Origin: Sphaerosporella brunnea
Taxonomy: Eukaryota > Ascomycota > Pezizomycetes > Pezizales > Pyronemataceae
Direction: 5' to 3'
Length of the DNA: 64,000 bases
Assembly: GCA_008704415.1 (NCBI GenBank)
Contig: VXIS01000079.1
Coordinates: 62,001 to 126,000, forward strand
The position numbers and the translations under genes are program-made. Below the pieces are notes generated by a model that made no database searches, was not told where the DNA came from, and saw nothing but the letters and a program-made list of their open reading frames with translations. Of the stretch, positions 1-10,178 are shown in pieces; position 1 is the stretch's first letter; each line of letters begins with the position of its first letter.

Positions 1-534
1 AGTCCCATGTCTACATACTTCTCTCGTGGAGGCGGCGGGATTATGAATTGGTCTTTTGTGATGTCTGCGAGAATGTTGGGTTTGAGCGGCATGTCCATGT
101 AGATCGTTCCTGTAATCCAACACAGGTCGCCTGGGAGCACATCTAGAGCTCGGTCGACTTTGTGGGCTTTTTCACCGGAGACCTATGGCTTGCCAGTTAT
201 GTTACCACTGCTTAGGTGGGGCTGAAGATGTGCAGTATTGGAAAATGGTGTACCTCGAAATCTTCCCACGCTTCCTGAGCAATCGCTTCAACCACCGGCC
301 TCAGCGTCATCAACCGTAGGAAGTACATATCTGAGAATTGCTGCTGATAGCTCTTTTCGTTGATTCTGAAGCGGTCGGAGGCATTGTGGGTGGTAAGGAC
401 TCGTTCTGCGGGTGTTTCCCGGGGTATATTTCCACTGTGATTGCAAAATTAGGCTGTAGTGATACAAAGAAGCGGACGGAATACCTGGGCTCGTGGAGAA
501 AGTCGTGGACTTCCAGCGCTGATGTTGAGGACAT
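1..534 (-). CDS. DNA polymerase delta small subunit (POLD2/Cdc1/Pol31), 5' part only
   Basis: This is the N-terminal 137 codons of the second subunit of replicative DNA polymerase delta, which bridges the catalytic subunit and the other accessory subunits at the nuclear replication fork. Three exons are read on the minus strand: 534-485, 434-254 and 182-1, with GT-AG introns 484-435 and 253-183. The start is the ATG at 534. After the first intron the frame runs through RINEKSYQQQFSDMYFLRL, then PVVEAIAQEAWEDFE. The third exon carries the family hallmark LCWITGTIYMDMPLKPNIL followed by PPPREKYVDMG, the OB-fold region of B-subunits. The rest of the gene, including the inactivated phosphoesterase domain, lies beyond the left edge. 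It shares a 313-bp intergenic region with the divergent CstF-64 gene. Confidence 0.9.
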
Positions 535-847
535 TTTTGCTGTGGCGAACTGGGGGAAGACGCGAAGGGACGCGTTGGACGTGACGAATGGCGGCTGAGA
601 GTGACTAAGCACGTGCGACTAATACCCAGTGGCAACGCTTTCTTTTATCCAACAACCTAAAACAACCTTTCATCGCCAAATTTAAAAGAAGTCAAAGGGA
701 GAAGAATAGGAGGGAAAAACATACGTCGAGTACCTATTGTCTGTGTATAGAGCCAAGAACTTACGCATCCACATCCTTTTCACCTCCCAAAAGTGCTCGT
801 GTGTTCCCACCACCTTCCTTCTTCCCGTCGCGACAAACCTGTCCACC
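535..847. promoter_or_regulatory. Divergent intergenic region, POLD2 and CstF-64
   Basis: These 313 bases separate two divergent start codons, so they must hold both promoters. No clear TATA box was recognised. A/T-rich sequence lies around 655-720. Confidence 0.5.
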
Positions 848-1723
848 ATGCCACCACCAAACCCGACCGACGCCCGCGCCGCTGGCAAAATCGTCTTCGT
901 CGGCAATATCCCCTACGGTATCTCTTCCACCGCTCCCCCAAAAAAGCACCTTCTCTAACATTCTACAGGCCTAACAGAAGAACAAATCACTGAGATCTTC
1001 GGCAGCGCCGGTCGAGTCCTCAGCTTTCGCCTCGTTTACGACCGAGAAACCGGGCGCCCCAAAGGCTTCGGATTCGCCGAATACAGCGACGCGGAGACCG
1101 CTGCTTCTGCCGTGCGAAACCTCGACAACTACGAGATCATGGGCCGTAAGCTACGCGTCGACTTCTCGCACGAGGGCGCCGCGCCCGAAGACTACGTTCC
1201 TACTCCGCCAGCTCCGGTAGTATCCTCGACGCCCGCGCTGCCCGCAGGCGTCGACATCCCGGGCGGCATCACCGCTCCGGACGCGATCAGCACTACGCTG
1301 AAGCAACTGCCCGCGCCACAGCTGCTAGAGATCTTGGGACAGATGAAGACGCTCGTTTCGCAGGACCCCGTGAAGGCCACCGAGTTGCTACGTCAGGCCC
1401 CCCAGCTAAGCTACGCCATCTTCCAGGCGCTGCTCCTCATGAACCTCGTCGATACTTCCGTTTTGACGCAGGTGATTGAGGGCTCTGCTGCTACTGCGCC
1501 CCCGCCTGTGCCTACTCCCCAGCAGCAGCCGCAGCAGCAGTACTACGCTACTCCGACTCCGGCTCCGCCTGTCGCCCCCGTTCCCATGGCCCAGGATAGG
1601 CACCAGCTACTGCAGAGTGTGATGCACCTGACACCGGAGCAGATCGCCGCCTTCCCGCCTGAGCAGCAGCAGCAGATCATGTATCTGAAGCAGAGCTTGT
1701 TGGCGCAGGGTGGTGCGTTGTAA
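848..1723 (+). CDS. Cleavage stimulation factor CstF-64/Rna15-like RNA-binding protein
   Basis: This protein binds U/GU-rich elements downstream of poly(A) sites as part of the nuclear mRNA 3'-end cleavage machinery. The exons are 848-917 and 969-1723 (intron 918-968), giving 274 residues, close to yeast Rna15 (296). An N-terminal RRM is visible, with RNP2-like KIVFVGNIPYG and RNP1-like PKGFGFAEY. A hinge follows (PAPQLLEILGQMKTLVSQDP), then a Pro/Gln-rich linker and the C-terminal three-helix domain (LTPEQIAAFPPEQQQQIMYL). The intron splits the RNP2 region, and splicing restores IPYGLTEEQ. The start ATG at 848 lies just before the RRM, as in the family. Confidence 0.93.
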
Positions 1724-2474
1724 TCAGTGTCTAGAACAATTTCAATTGATGTACAGACCTTAAATCTCTTTGCTTCGCCGATTGCAGGTGGCCCGCCACC
1801 ATTCGTCGCTTAAATTTCGCTCCGTAGAGGTAGATACCTTTTGTGAGCGACCTTTTTTTTGACCCGTCAGTGACCGTTCCAGCAGAAGCCAATTTTTGTC
1901 AACAGTGGCGAAGCGAGTGATCTCTAGTGAAGCACACACCATCAGCTTACACTCACCACCAGAAGGCTTGCTCGTTTCCCAGCTCTGTAATAGTGCTCTA
2001 CCTATCAGCCAGCCGGAATTTTATAAAAGCCCAACAGTCCGCGGGCCGACTGGCACCGGCAGCAGCAGACAAAGCAGGGTTCCGGAACCTGATGCTGAAC
2101 AGCTTGCGCCGGAGGGTCGATAATCGCATTCAAGTCGAGCGGCTAGCAAGGTTTGTCCATTGTGACGAGCGGTGTTTGATGTTCGAAATCACCCACCACT
2201 GTTCTTACAAGATCGCGGTTTCTGGAGTGCCAAATTCGCGGTATATGTATCACTCGCAGCCCAGACGTTCTCTTTATGTAGCCCGCCCACCATGCCCAAC
2301 TTTTTGATTGATGGGTACTGGAAAGTCTACGGTTTTCGGAGTACAACATGATGAAAGGCCATTGGTACTCGTTCCATTGTCTTACGATCCAAGCTGTCCA
2401 ATAATAATAATGTACTCGACCATAAGCCATCACTCGTCTGTTTCCTAAGCATGCAATCCCAAAGGCCAACCAGC
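1724..2474. other. Intergenic region without a supported gene
   Basis: This lies between the stop of the CstF-64 gene and the stop of the convergent hypothetical gene. Open stretches exist on both strands, but none shows recognisable motifs. It probably contains both 3' untranslated regions. Confidence 0.4.
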
Positions 2475-3838
2475 CTATCCATAGTCAGCCAAATTCTCGA
2501 AAAGCATTACTATATGGCGGATGTGGCATACTCTCACACTGTGCCAGCCATGATTCCATTCCGCGGGCTCTCTCGACGGGGCCTCTATTCGTCGAAAGCT
2601 TGCCAACTCCTTTGTACTCTCATGAGCCCCAAGCACATCGCCATGTATGACAGGCACTTACAATCCGACCATCCACAGAAGCAGAGTATCCAATCCTCAC
2701 TCCATTTGCATCTTGAAAAGCCGCCCTGTTCCCAAAGGTAGAAGTCGAAGTCCTCGGGAAAGTACCTGGCATCGGCATGGACACCTCAATATCAACTTCC
2801 AGGTCGACATCCAGACTACTCTCCTCATCAACCGTCTCCACCCCCATATCCAACTCCTCTTGTTCCTCATCCACCACCTTCCCGGCGGCACAGGCGTGTT
2901 CTTTGTAATACTCCTCTAGTGCCTCATAGCCTACCATAGCCTCGATTTCCCTCTTCATCTCCTCCTCACTAACCGCAATCGCCGCCTCCACCCGGTAGCT
3001 CCCAAAGGATCCGTCATGATCATTCCGGAAAAACCGCATCGGCGTTTGTCCACCGGGACAAATCCGCGCGGGAAAGGCGATGCCCACCTCTTGACAGCGA
3101 TTCCAGATCTCTCTGACCGCCTTCCACTGTCTCCTTCGTCGCTCCCTCCATTCCATCACCGCCTGCTTCCCTGTCCCACAAAACCTTCTCAGGCTCAGTA
3201 TGCTCCCGTTTTCTCTTCTGATGCGTGCCGCAGCTCTTTGGAACATCCAGCAAGTCTCACACCAGTCCCAGCGATACATGACGCCCCGCAACCCCATAGC
3301 ATGCAAGTAGCGCGCTTGTTGCCACTTATAAAAGTCTTCAACAGCCCAGGCAATACTCCGGTCCGGGAAGCTGGCAAAGTACGCAACGACAGCCGGAAAG
3401 CGACTTTCTACAGGCTGCGCCTTGAGGCGAGTGATATACCGGTGCATACGTTCGGGATCGAGTGATAGGACGCACTCTGTGCAACTGTCGTCAACATCTC
3501 TGCTTCGCCAGGGGTCGGGACAAACCATCTCCCCCCCATTTCAGCAGCTCCAAAAACTCCTTGTGGAACTCCACACTTTCTTTGGCCTTCTCCACTTGTA
3601 AACGGTTTTTCTCGGCCCGTGTCTCTTCCCGCTGCCGGATGCGCAGCCGCTCTTTTTCTCTCATCAACCCGGACAGTAGCTTTTCGTAACCCTGTTGGTG
3701 GGTTTTGCTATTGAACTGGCCTCTGTGCTCGGAGGGGGCAAGAATCTCAAGGTCTGTTGCCGCTGTAAACGCTTCTAGGTCTCGACCGCACCATTGCAGT
3801 GGTTGGGTGTCTGAATGTGTGATGGCAGCAGAAGCCAT
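2475..3838 (-). CDS. Hypothetical protein, apparent frameshift at a G7 run
   Basis: This gene is not recognised. An upstream frame opens at the ATG at 3838 and is rich in Lys/Arg/Glu (a coiled-coil-like stretch around RIRQREETRAEKNRLQVEKA). It reaches a run of seven C on the plus strand (3531-3537, G7 in the gene). The frame then jumps by one base into a long second frame that begins EMVCPDPWRSRD and continues for nearly 290 codons. That part includes a Trp/Cys-rich segment (MYRWDWCETCWMF) and an acidic tail. A strong donor at 2661 (GTAAGT) and an acceptor at 2619 add a possible last exon, 2618-2475, in phase. Removing one G from the run would give about 439 residues. A sequencing error, a real null allele or an unrecognised intron are all possible. 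Confidence 0.5.
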
Positions 3839-4360
3839 GGGGGCCCGATTTGCGCAGTTTGAAGGGGTGTTTTCAGCTGGGGCGGAAATAGCAGCGTTCC
3901 GTGGAAGGTTGATTAGAGATAGGTGAGGGACCGGGCAGAGTAGGTCTGCCGAAGAGAAGCAGAGATTTGGGTGGCTCTACTGCTGCGGCTTTATTCCTCT
4001 AGAAGGGGGGAGAGGTGGTGTATTTTGGGGGGTTGGGCTCCGGTGGGTTGGTGTTGAGATATGCGGAGGGTTTGGAACGTGGTGGGAGCGGATGCGCTGC
4101 CGACGGGGTCGCTCACTGTTGGACTCAAGGACAAGGCGAGAAGCCTATCAAAAGGAAGACTGCGGAAAGAGATTCATGGTATATGGGTTGAGGCGGGCCA
4201 ATATATAAAGCCAAAATTCTCGGTCTAGTATTAATGATACTTCGTATTGAATCGTTCCAGCGTAAATACAGACAGTCGCTCAGTTATATCACCCGAATCT
4301 GCAACCACAAACTCCAGTTTTTTTCGGTTTATCTCTCTGTCGCCCCCTTTCCACAGCATA
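3839..4360. other. Intergenic, upstream region of the hypothetical gene
   Basis: About 520 bases lie between the start of the hypothetical gene and the stop of ISY1, both on the minus strand. It is G-rich near 3990-4130. No gene was recognised; it likely holds a promoter and the ISY1 3' end. Confidence 0.4.
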
Positions 4361-5182
4361 TTATCCCAGCTTCGCCAATAACCTGCTCTTCATCCTCTCT
4401 AGCAAGAACTCGTTAACCTCCTTTAGATCCGGCACCCTCCAGCCCGCCGGTATCTCGCTCCAGTCCATAGGTGGCTCCCCGGTGCCATTACGCCCCACAC
4501 TCTCCATCGCCTCCCTCTCCTTCCTCCTCTCATACGCCAGCAGCACCCCATCCTCCTCATCCCTATTATACCCATAATAATCCGCATCCACGTTCCGTTT
4601 CATATCAGCTTTCCTCTTCCCCTCCTCCTTATCTGTTTTCTCCTTCGGCTTCAACTCCTCAAATAGCTCCTTAACACCTGGCAGCTCCTTTGCCCTTCCG
4701 AAGTACTTATAACCCCTCGAACCGGGGACCTCGCGGCCATCCTCGTCATACATCCTAGGGCCGAACCGCATATAGTTTGGCCCGCCGAGATTCCGCAGCT
4801 GGACCTCCCACATATGCTTCTCTCGCATCAACTTGTTGATTTCATCGTTAAGATCGCGGATCTGGTAGTCTGAGAGCGATGGGTCTTGGATTTTGGTGAC
4901 TTTGCGGGAGATCTCCTTCACTACTTGGCCGCGCCATTTCTCGCAGGAGGGGATCGAGGTTTGCTCAGTGATAACTTTGGGACGTCTATATGCGTCAGTA
5001 AGTCGAAGAAGAGAGTGGAGAATAATAGTCACCGTGTTCGCCCCGCGTCGATGATTCCTAGATCCGCCGCCTGCTGCTCGCGGAAGCGGAATAGCATTGA
5101 CTGTGCTTTCTCGCTGTTTCGTGCCTGGCATCGCAACGTGTTAGCAACATCCGCCGCACCTAGCCAGGGAGTAACATACCAT
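4361..5182 (-). CDS. ISY1: Pre-mRNA splicing factor Isy1
   Basis: Isy1 belongs to the NineTeen complex and helps hold the spliceosome in the first-step conformation in the nucleus. There are three exons: 5182-5180 (only the ATG), 5124-5033 and 4985-4361, with introns 5179-5125 and 5032-4986, giving 239 residues. The spliced N-terminus reads MARNSEKAQSMLFRFREQQA, the canonical Isy1 start. The third exon continues with RPKVITEQTSIPSCEKWRGQ and then SDYQIRDLNDEINKLMREKH, the most conserved block of the family. The C-terminus has PAGWRVPDLKEVNEFLLERM. An initiator codon alone in exon 1 is unusual but is supported by a perfect GTATGT donor and by protein similarity. The gene diverges from PRP38 across 169 bases. 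Confidence 0.95.
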
Positions 5183-5351
5183 TTTTGTTGCTTGTCAAGG
5201 TGTGAACTGTAGAGCTGTTCGCAGAGCTGAGGAAGACGTGAAGTGGGTAGGTAGGTGGTTTGTGCCAGTCTTGGCGCGAACTTGTGGCGTGAAACTCACA
5301 CTTGCATTGAATCTCCAATCACACGCGACACCACCTGCTCACTACCCTACG
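5183..5351. promoter_or_regulatory. Compact bidirectional promoter, ISY1 and PRP38
   Basis: Only 169 bases separate the two divergent ATGs. Both products act in the spliceosome, so co-regulation is plausible but inferred. No TATA box is evident. Confidence 0.6.
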
Positions 5352-6075
5352 ATGGCCAGCAACGAAACAAAACCGAAAGATTCCAAGCCGAAAGTGCATC
5401 TGGCGGATGCGAAAGCACTACTCGATTCCCGCGGGTTATACGAAGGCCAGACCTTTCATGGCGTGAACCCGCTATTACTTGTTGAGAAGATCATACGGTA
5501 CCATCCCTCTCTACTCTAACAAAGCCGAGAAGCAAGAAGTATTGACGCCTCCAAGCGACCGAATCCTCGAGTCTCTCTACTGGAAAGAACAATGTTTCGG
5601 ACTCAATGCAGCGACACTACTTGACCGCGCAACAGAACTCACCTACATTGGCGGCGAATACGGCAACCAAAAGCCTACGCCGTTCATCTGTCTCGTTTTC
5701 AAGCTTTTACAACTACAGCCCGAGAAGGAGATAATCCTCGCATACCTTCACGATCCCGAGTTCAAATACCTCCGCGCGCTGGCCGCAATGTACATCCGCT
5801 TAACGTGGAATGCGGTGGAGGTATTCAAGACGCTGGAGCCGCTGTTGGGGGACTACCGGAAGCTGCGGGTGCGAGGAATGGGTGGCTGGCGACAAAGCTA
5901 CATGGACGAATTCATCGATGATTTACTAACGAAGGAACGGGTGTGTGATATCGCATTACCACGGATGATGACGCGGGCGATGCTGGAGGATGCGGAGGAA
6001 TTAGAGCCACGAGAAAGTCTTCTTGGTAGTGAACTAGAAAGCGAAGGCGAGGATGAAGAGGAGGGCGAAATCTGA
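5352..6075 (+). CDS. PRP38: Pre-mRNA splicing factor Prp38
   Basis: Prp38 is a tri-snRNP/B-complex protein needed for spliceosome activation. The exons are 5352-5497 and 5556-6075 (intron 5498-5555), giving 221 residues, similar to the yeast protein (242). The splice joins VEKIIR to DRILESLYWKEQCFGLNAAT, the family signature. The core continues with TPFICLVFKLLQLQPEKEII and FKYLRALAAMYIRL, the Prp38 domain helices. The tail is strongly acidic (SELESEGEDEEEGEI). The upstream frame is open before the chosen ATG, but 5352 gives the expected N-terminus. It ends 139 bases before the convergent MRPS16 stop. Confidence 0.95.
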
Positions 6076-6214
6076 TTTCTGATTTTCCTTTTTGCGCACA
6101 TGGAGTTTTGGAGTTCCGGAAAGCGTTTGCTGCTGCTTCTGCTGTTGTTGTTGTCTATTGTAGCATAATATACACCAAGAAGAAAGAATCGCAATGCCAA
6201 AGAAGTGGGCCGGC

Positions 6215-6735
6215 TTATTGCTCTCCCTCTCCCTCTCCCTCTCCCTCTCCCTCCACCTTCTTCTTCTTTGGCTTCGGCTCTTTACTCTTGACCGCCTCCT
6301 CGCCGGCAGCAGCCTTGATGCGCGCCACCGTCCACTGGGGCTCAATCAGGCCGTACTATCCCACAAGTCAGCCCACAAATCCCCCAATCCGAGCGCAGCT
6401 CATACCATCGACAACAACCGCCAAACGGGATCACTTGGCTGCGCGCCCACACCCAGCCAATACTTTGCCCTCGCGGTGTCGAGTTGTATATCTTTTATCG
6501 GTTTCCCGCCGACATCCTCGGGGGGAGGTTTCGCGATCGGGTCGTAGGTGCCAATGACTTCGAGAGGCTTTGAGCCGCGAGCAGTTCTGTTTTTTTCCCC
6601 ATCAATTAGCCCTCTCTTCTTCTTCTTCTTCGTGGAGTGTGAGCGGGAGAAAATATACCGCGCGTGTGTAACAACAATATTGTAAACAGGAGCGCGACGC
6701 TTTCCGAAGCGGGCGAGGCGGAGTCGGATCACCAT
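6215..6735 (-). CDS. MRPS16: Mitochondrial small ribosomal subunit protein bS16m
   Basis: This is a ribosomal protein S16 homologue of the mitochondrial small subunit. The exons are 6735-6659, 6586-6406 and 6355-6215, with introns 6658-6587 and 6405-6356, giving 132 residues. It opens with MVIRLRLARFGKRRAPVYNI, the S16 signature. After the first splice it reads ARTARGSKPLEVIGTYDPIA, and after the second YGLIEPQWTVARIKAAAGEE. The C-terminus is a Lys-rich stretch (KPKKKK) followed by five Glu-Gly pairs encoded by a hexanucleotide repeat, then the stop. Family members usually lack this Glu-Gly tail, so its length may vary between strains. Confidence 0.93.
6221..6254. repeat. (CCCTCT)n microsatellite inside the MRPS16 3' coding end
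   Basis: Five to six tandem copies of a hexamer lie within the last exon of MRPS16 and encode alternating Glu and Gly. The unit is a multiple of three, so copy changes keep the frame. Confidence 0.9.
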
Positions 6736-7068
6736 TGTTGCTGTGTTGGCTGCTCGTGTGCGTGGTTGGTGGGGTGGCAACGCGGTGGTGAACTTTTGGG
6801 TGCTGGTGTGGCTGGTGTGGCTAGTGCTGTACTCTAGTACAGCCCGCAGTTGGCTGTGTTCAAAATCTGGTACGAAGCTTTAGGATGGGGTTCTTGGGGT
6901 TTTAGAAACGATTACAGTGGAGATAAAGGGGTTCTGTATATTTGGTCAGTGATGGCGGTGGGCCCTGATGAGACGGCGGTGACATCACCGATAGCCGGCG
7001 GGAACCTGGAGAGCTCAATCGATGTCTCCCTCCGCCTCCAAAACAAAACCACAACTACAACCACAACA
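6736..7068. promoter_or_regulatory. Divergent intergenic region, MRPS16 and NAD(P)HX epimerase
   Basis: These 333 bases lie between divergent ATGs and contain both promoters. The half next to MRPS16 is GT-rich (tggtgtggctggtgtggct). No TATA box was recognised. Confidence 0.5.
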
Positions 7069-8003
7069 ATGGCGCTCAAAGTACGCCTCCCTCTCGTACC
7101 TTCCTCCCATAGCCGCTAACCATAATCAACGCAGACTCTCTCCGCCAAAGCCGCCGCCGAGCTCGACAAAGAGCTCATGTCGACCGGCGGCTTCTCCATC
7201 GACCAACTAATGGAGCTAGCGGGGTAGGTGGCGTCCTCCTCCCCAAAACACTCTCTACTAACCCGCCCAGCCTCTCCGTCTCACAAGCCGGTTCGCGTCT
7301 ACTCTACCATATCATAGCCTGCAAATCTTAACACAACCACAACAGTCTACCGACTCCACCCCCCAAGCGCAGGTAAAACCATTCTCATAGCCTGCGGCCC
7401 GTAAAGCACCCGCCCCCCCTTCCCCCTGCATACGTTAACCCACCTAGCGGCAACAACGGCGGCGACGGGCTCGTGTGCGCACGGCACCTCTTCCATTACT
7501 CCTACAAGCCAGTAGTGTACTACCCGAAGCGGTCCTCGTCCGACCTGTACAGCCGGCTGTGCACACAAATCAGCGACCTAGGAGTCCCCTTCGTAACCGA
7601 CTTTCCCAAGGCGTTATCACAAGCGGACCACGTGGTGGACGCGATCTTCGGCTTTTCGTTCCGGCCGCCAATCCGGGAGCCGTTCCCAGCCGTAATCGCG
7701 GCGTTGGTCGCGAGCAAAGTGCCCGTTACAAGCGTAGATGCGCCGAGCGGATGGGATGTAGATGCAGGCCCGCCCGCTGAGGGGCCAGCGAAAGATTTCC
7801 ACCCAGCCGCGTTGGTGAGTTTAACGGCGCCGAAGCCACTGGTGAAGTTTTTCAAGGGGAGGCATTTCCTGGGCGGGCGTTTCGTGGCGCCGAAGATCGC
7901 CGAGAAATATGGATTTGAAGTGCCGGAGTATCCGGGTATTGATCAAGTGGTGGAGATAAAGGTCGAAGATCAAGGGGATACGGAGGCGGGTGACAAGTTG
8001 TGA
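7069..8003 (+). CDS. NNR1: NAD(P)H-hydrate epimerase (YjeF_N/AIBP family)
   Basis: This enzyme epimerises R- and S-NAD(P)HX, damaged hydrated forms of NAD(P)H, so that the dehydratase can repair them. The five exons are 7069-7080, 7135-7223, 7271-7290, 7346-7400 and 7448-8003, giving 243 residues. Frame continuity across four short introns restores the family sequence: STGGFSIDQLMELAGLSVSQ, then VYRLHPPSAGKTILIACGPG, then NNGGDGLVCARHL, the substrate-binding glycine-rich loop. Further on, VDAPSGWDVDAG matches the catalytic Asp region, and LVSLTAPKPLVKFF matches the C-terminal core. The 20-base third exon would be missed by simple ORF calling. The length is normal for the fungal single-domain enzyme. 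Confidence 0.93.
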
Positions 8004-8325
8004 GTATTGGCTGGCTAGTAAACCGATGAGCGAGGTTTGGAGTGCAAATGAACATGACGCTAGCTAGCTGTGAAAGTTTCCAGATTCATGGGACATCGTT
8101 CGTATATCTGTATCCAACGAACCCCACCAGCAAGGGGAGAGAACACCCAGGGACAATAAAGACTCGCGCCGCGCAATGAAGAAGACAGCAATCTAGACAA
8201 AAATCCAGACTAAAACAGAAGGTGGAACACAGCAAATATCATCGCCCCAACAGACGTATGCAAAGGGAAAAAAAGAAAAAAGAATGCCTTCCACACACCA
8301 TGCCGATTTGTTCAGTAATGGAAAA

Positions 8326-10178
8326 TCATCCGCGGTAAACCTTGATCTAAAAATATGTCCATTAGTTTCTATCCATCCGCTAAATAGGGCTGAGTAACAA
8401 ACCCGATCCACCACCACAGTTCTGCACATAGGGCACATCACTGGCGGCGAGTGTAAATGCCTGGGCATCTGATCCTTCGTCTTTGCCCCGATCTGGTCTG
8501 CACACCACTGACAAACTACTAAATGGGCGCACGGTAACAACAAGGTATCCGCAATCTGGCCGAAGCAGATCTTACATTCGCACTCGAGCTTCATGTCCTC
8601 ACTCTCCAGGGGCGGGGGCCGTCCCTTCTGGGTGTCCAGGCTGTTAGTAGGCACCTGCTGCTCCCGCTGCAGATCTCTGCGACGCTGACGGAGGCGTTCT
8701 GTCGCCTGTCTTGGGGAAACGAATGCCGCCTCGCGGAAGAGATCAAGCTGGAGCTGCTGTAGTTGGACTCTGGCGGTAGCGTCAGGCTGAATCAATTCAG
8801 CAGGGGTGCGCTCGAGGGAAGGTATGGGGCCGTCCGGCTGGGTGGATGCTGAGGCCTCTTGGTTGCGGCGAGCCCGTTCGGCATTCGCCCAGGAGCGCTG
8901 GAAACTACATTACAGTGTTAACTGTGCTAGCAAGTAAGACAAGCGGGATGAGTGACTGTACAGTGAGGTTATAGGTGAGACATAGTCCTCTGCCTCAAAA
9001 TCTCCCCACACAGCCCTAAGGCGCTCTCGGGCCAGCTCTGCCTCGGTTGGGCGGAGGGGGCGGAGGTTTGGGCGGAGTGTTGGGCGAGGGGTCGGGGCGT
9101 CCTCTGTTGCCCGACTGGGTGGAGTGCGGCCGGGGCTTGATCTGCCGTTGTCTCGCCCAGGAGTCAAAGAGCTCCGCTGAATTTCAAACGTCCTCATTGC
9201 AGACCCAGGGAAATGCTCCAGCTCGGGCTCGAGGTCATGCAAACTGTTCTCTAATCTCCACAGTCTATCTCTAGTAGTGCGGGCTGGTGATTCAGACCAG
9301 TCCAAGTCAGCGGCGGCAGCAACATCCGGGATGGTCCTGTGGCGCCATGCCTCATTGCGGGCATTGTCGATGAGGGTACCGCGGTTTGGACGGCTCGGGC
9401 TGACAGGTTCTCTGGTCAGGGTAGGAGAGATAGCAAACAGCGGAACTGGGTTGGTGGTCTGTCCAGGGGGAACGTCCCGGACCAACTCACCCAATCTCTG
9501 CCTAATGGATCGCCGCCTCTCTTCATCCTCGCTGTGGGCGCTTCCGTTGGCTCCTTCGGCAAAGTTGCTGGACAACCTCACGCCTGCGGGAGGCCGTGAG
9601 GTTGCCGTATTTGGAGCAGTTGTGCGTTCTCCAAACAACAGCGGAGAAGGTCGCAGTGTCTCCAGCTCTGCCCTAATACGGCTTCTTCGGGTTTCTTCTG
9701 TGTCCAGCTCAGCCCTCAACCTGTTTTCGCGGGCCTCCTCTTCCGACGCTAATTCACCTCTTCTCAAGGACTCCGCCTCTATCAACTCCGCTCGGAGCCG
9801 GTTTCTACTGGGCTCTTCCGCCTCTAGCTCGGCTCGAACCCTCTCCCGGCGGGCATCATGGCGATTCTCAAGTAGTCTATCTTCCAACAATCGCATCTGC
9901 AATCTCTCGATCTGGCCCTCCAAGGTGATGATCTGCGCTCTTGCCTCCTCAGGTTGTATTCTCCAAGAAGGCTCTCCGGGAAGGTTCAAGCTGCGACTTC
10001 TATCCGCGCTTGCACGGACAGTAACGATCGGTGAGCTAATACTGCCAACTCTGCGTGATAACGGCCGGCGCTCGCGAACGTCGTCGTCGCAATCGCTCGG
10101 TCGACGTTGGCGTCTACCTGGGACAGTACTCTCACTGCGTCTCCTAGATCGATCGGGTCTCGAGGTTGGGGACTCCAT
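8326..10178 (-). CDS. Coiled-coil RING finger protein, probable E3 ubiquitin ligase
   Basis: This is a predicted 579-residue protein from exons 10178-8962, 8904-8403 and 8346-8326. The N-terminal third is Arg/Ser-rich. Residues about 75-180 form a long charged coiled coil with repeated R-x-RAELE-x-EE motifs. The C-terminus carries a C3HC4 RING (CKIC, then CAHLVVCQWC, then CPMC) that resembles the RINGs of inhibitor-of-apoptosis-type ligases. Without the last intron (8402-8347, acceptor tatttttag) the reading frame runs on into unlikely sequence. With it the protein ends VVVDRIKVYRG, the usual end of such RING proteins, from an exon of only seven codons including the stop. The substrate is unknown. 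Confidence 0.8.

Noticed and set aside
2143..2469. Minus-strand 108-codon frame just downstream of the hypothetical gene
   Set aside because: No motif, and the upstream gene already has a plausible stop.
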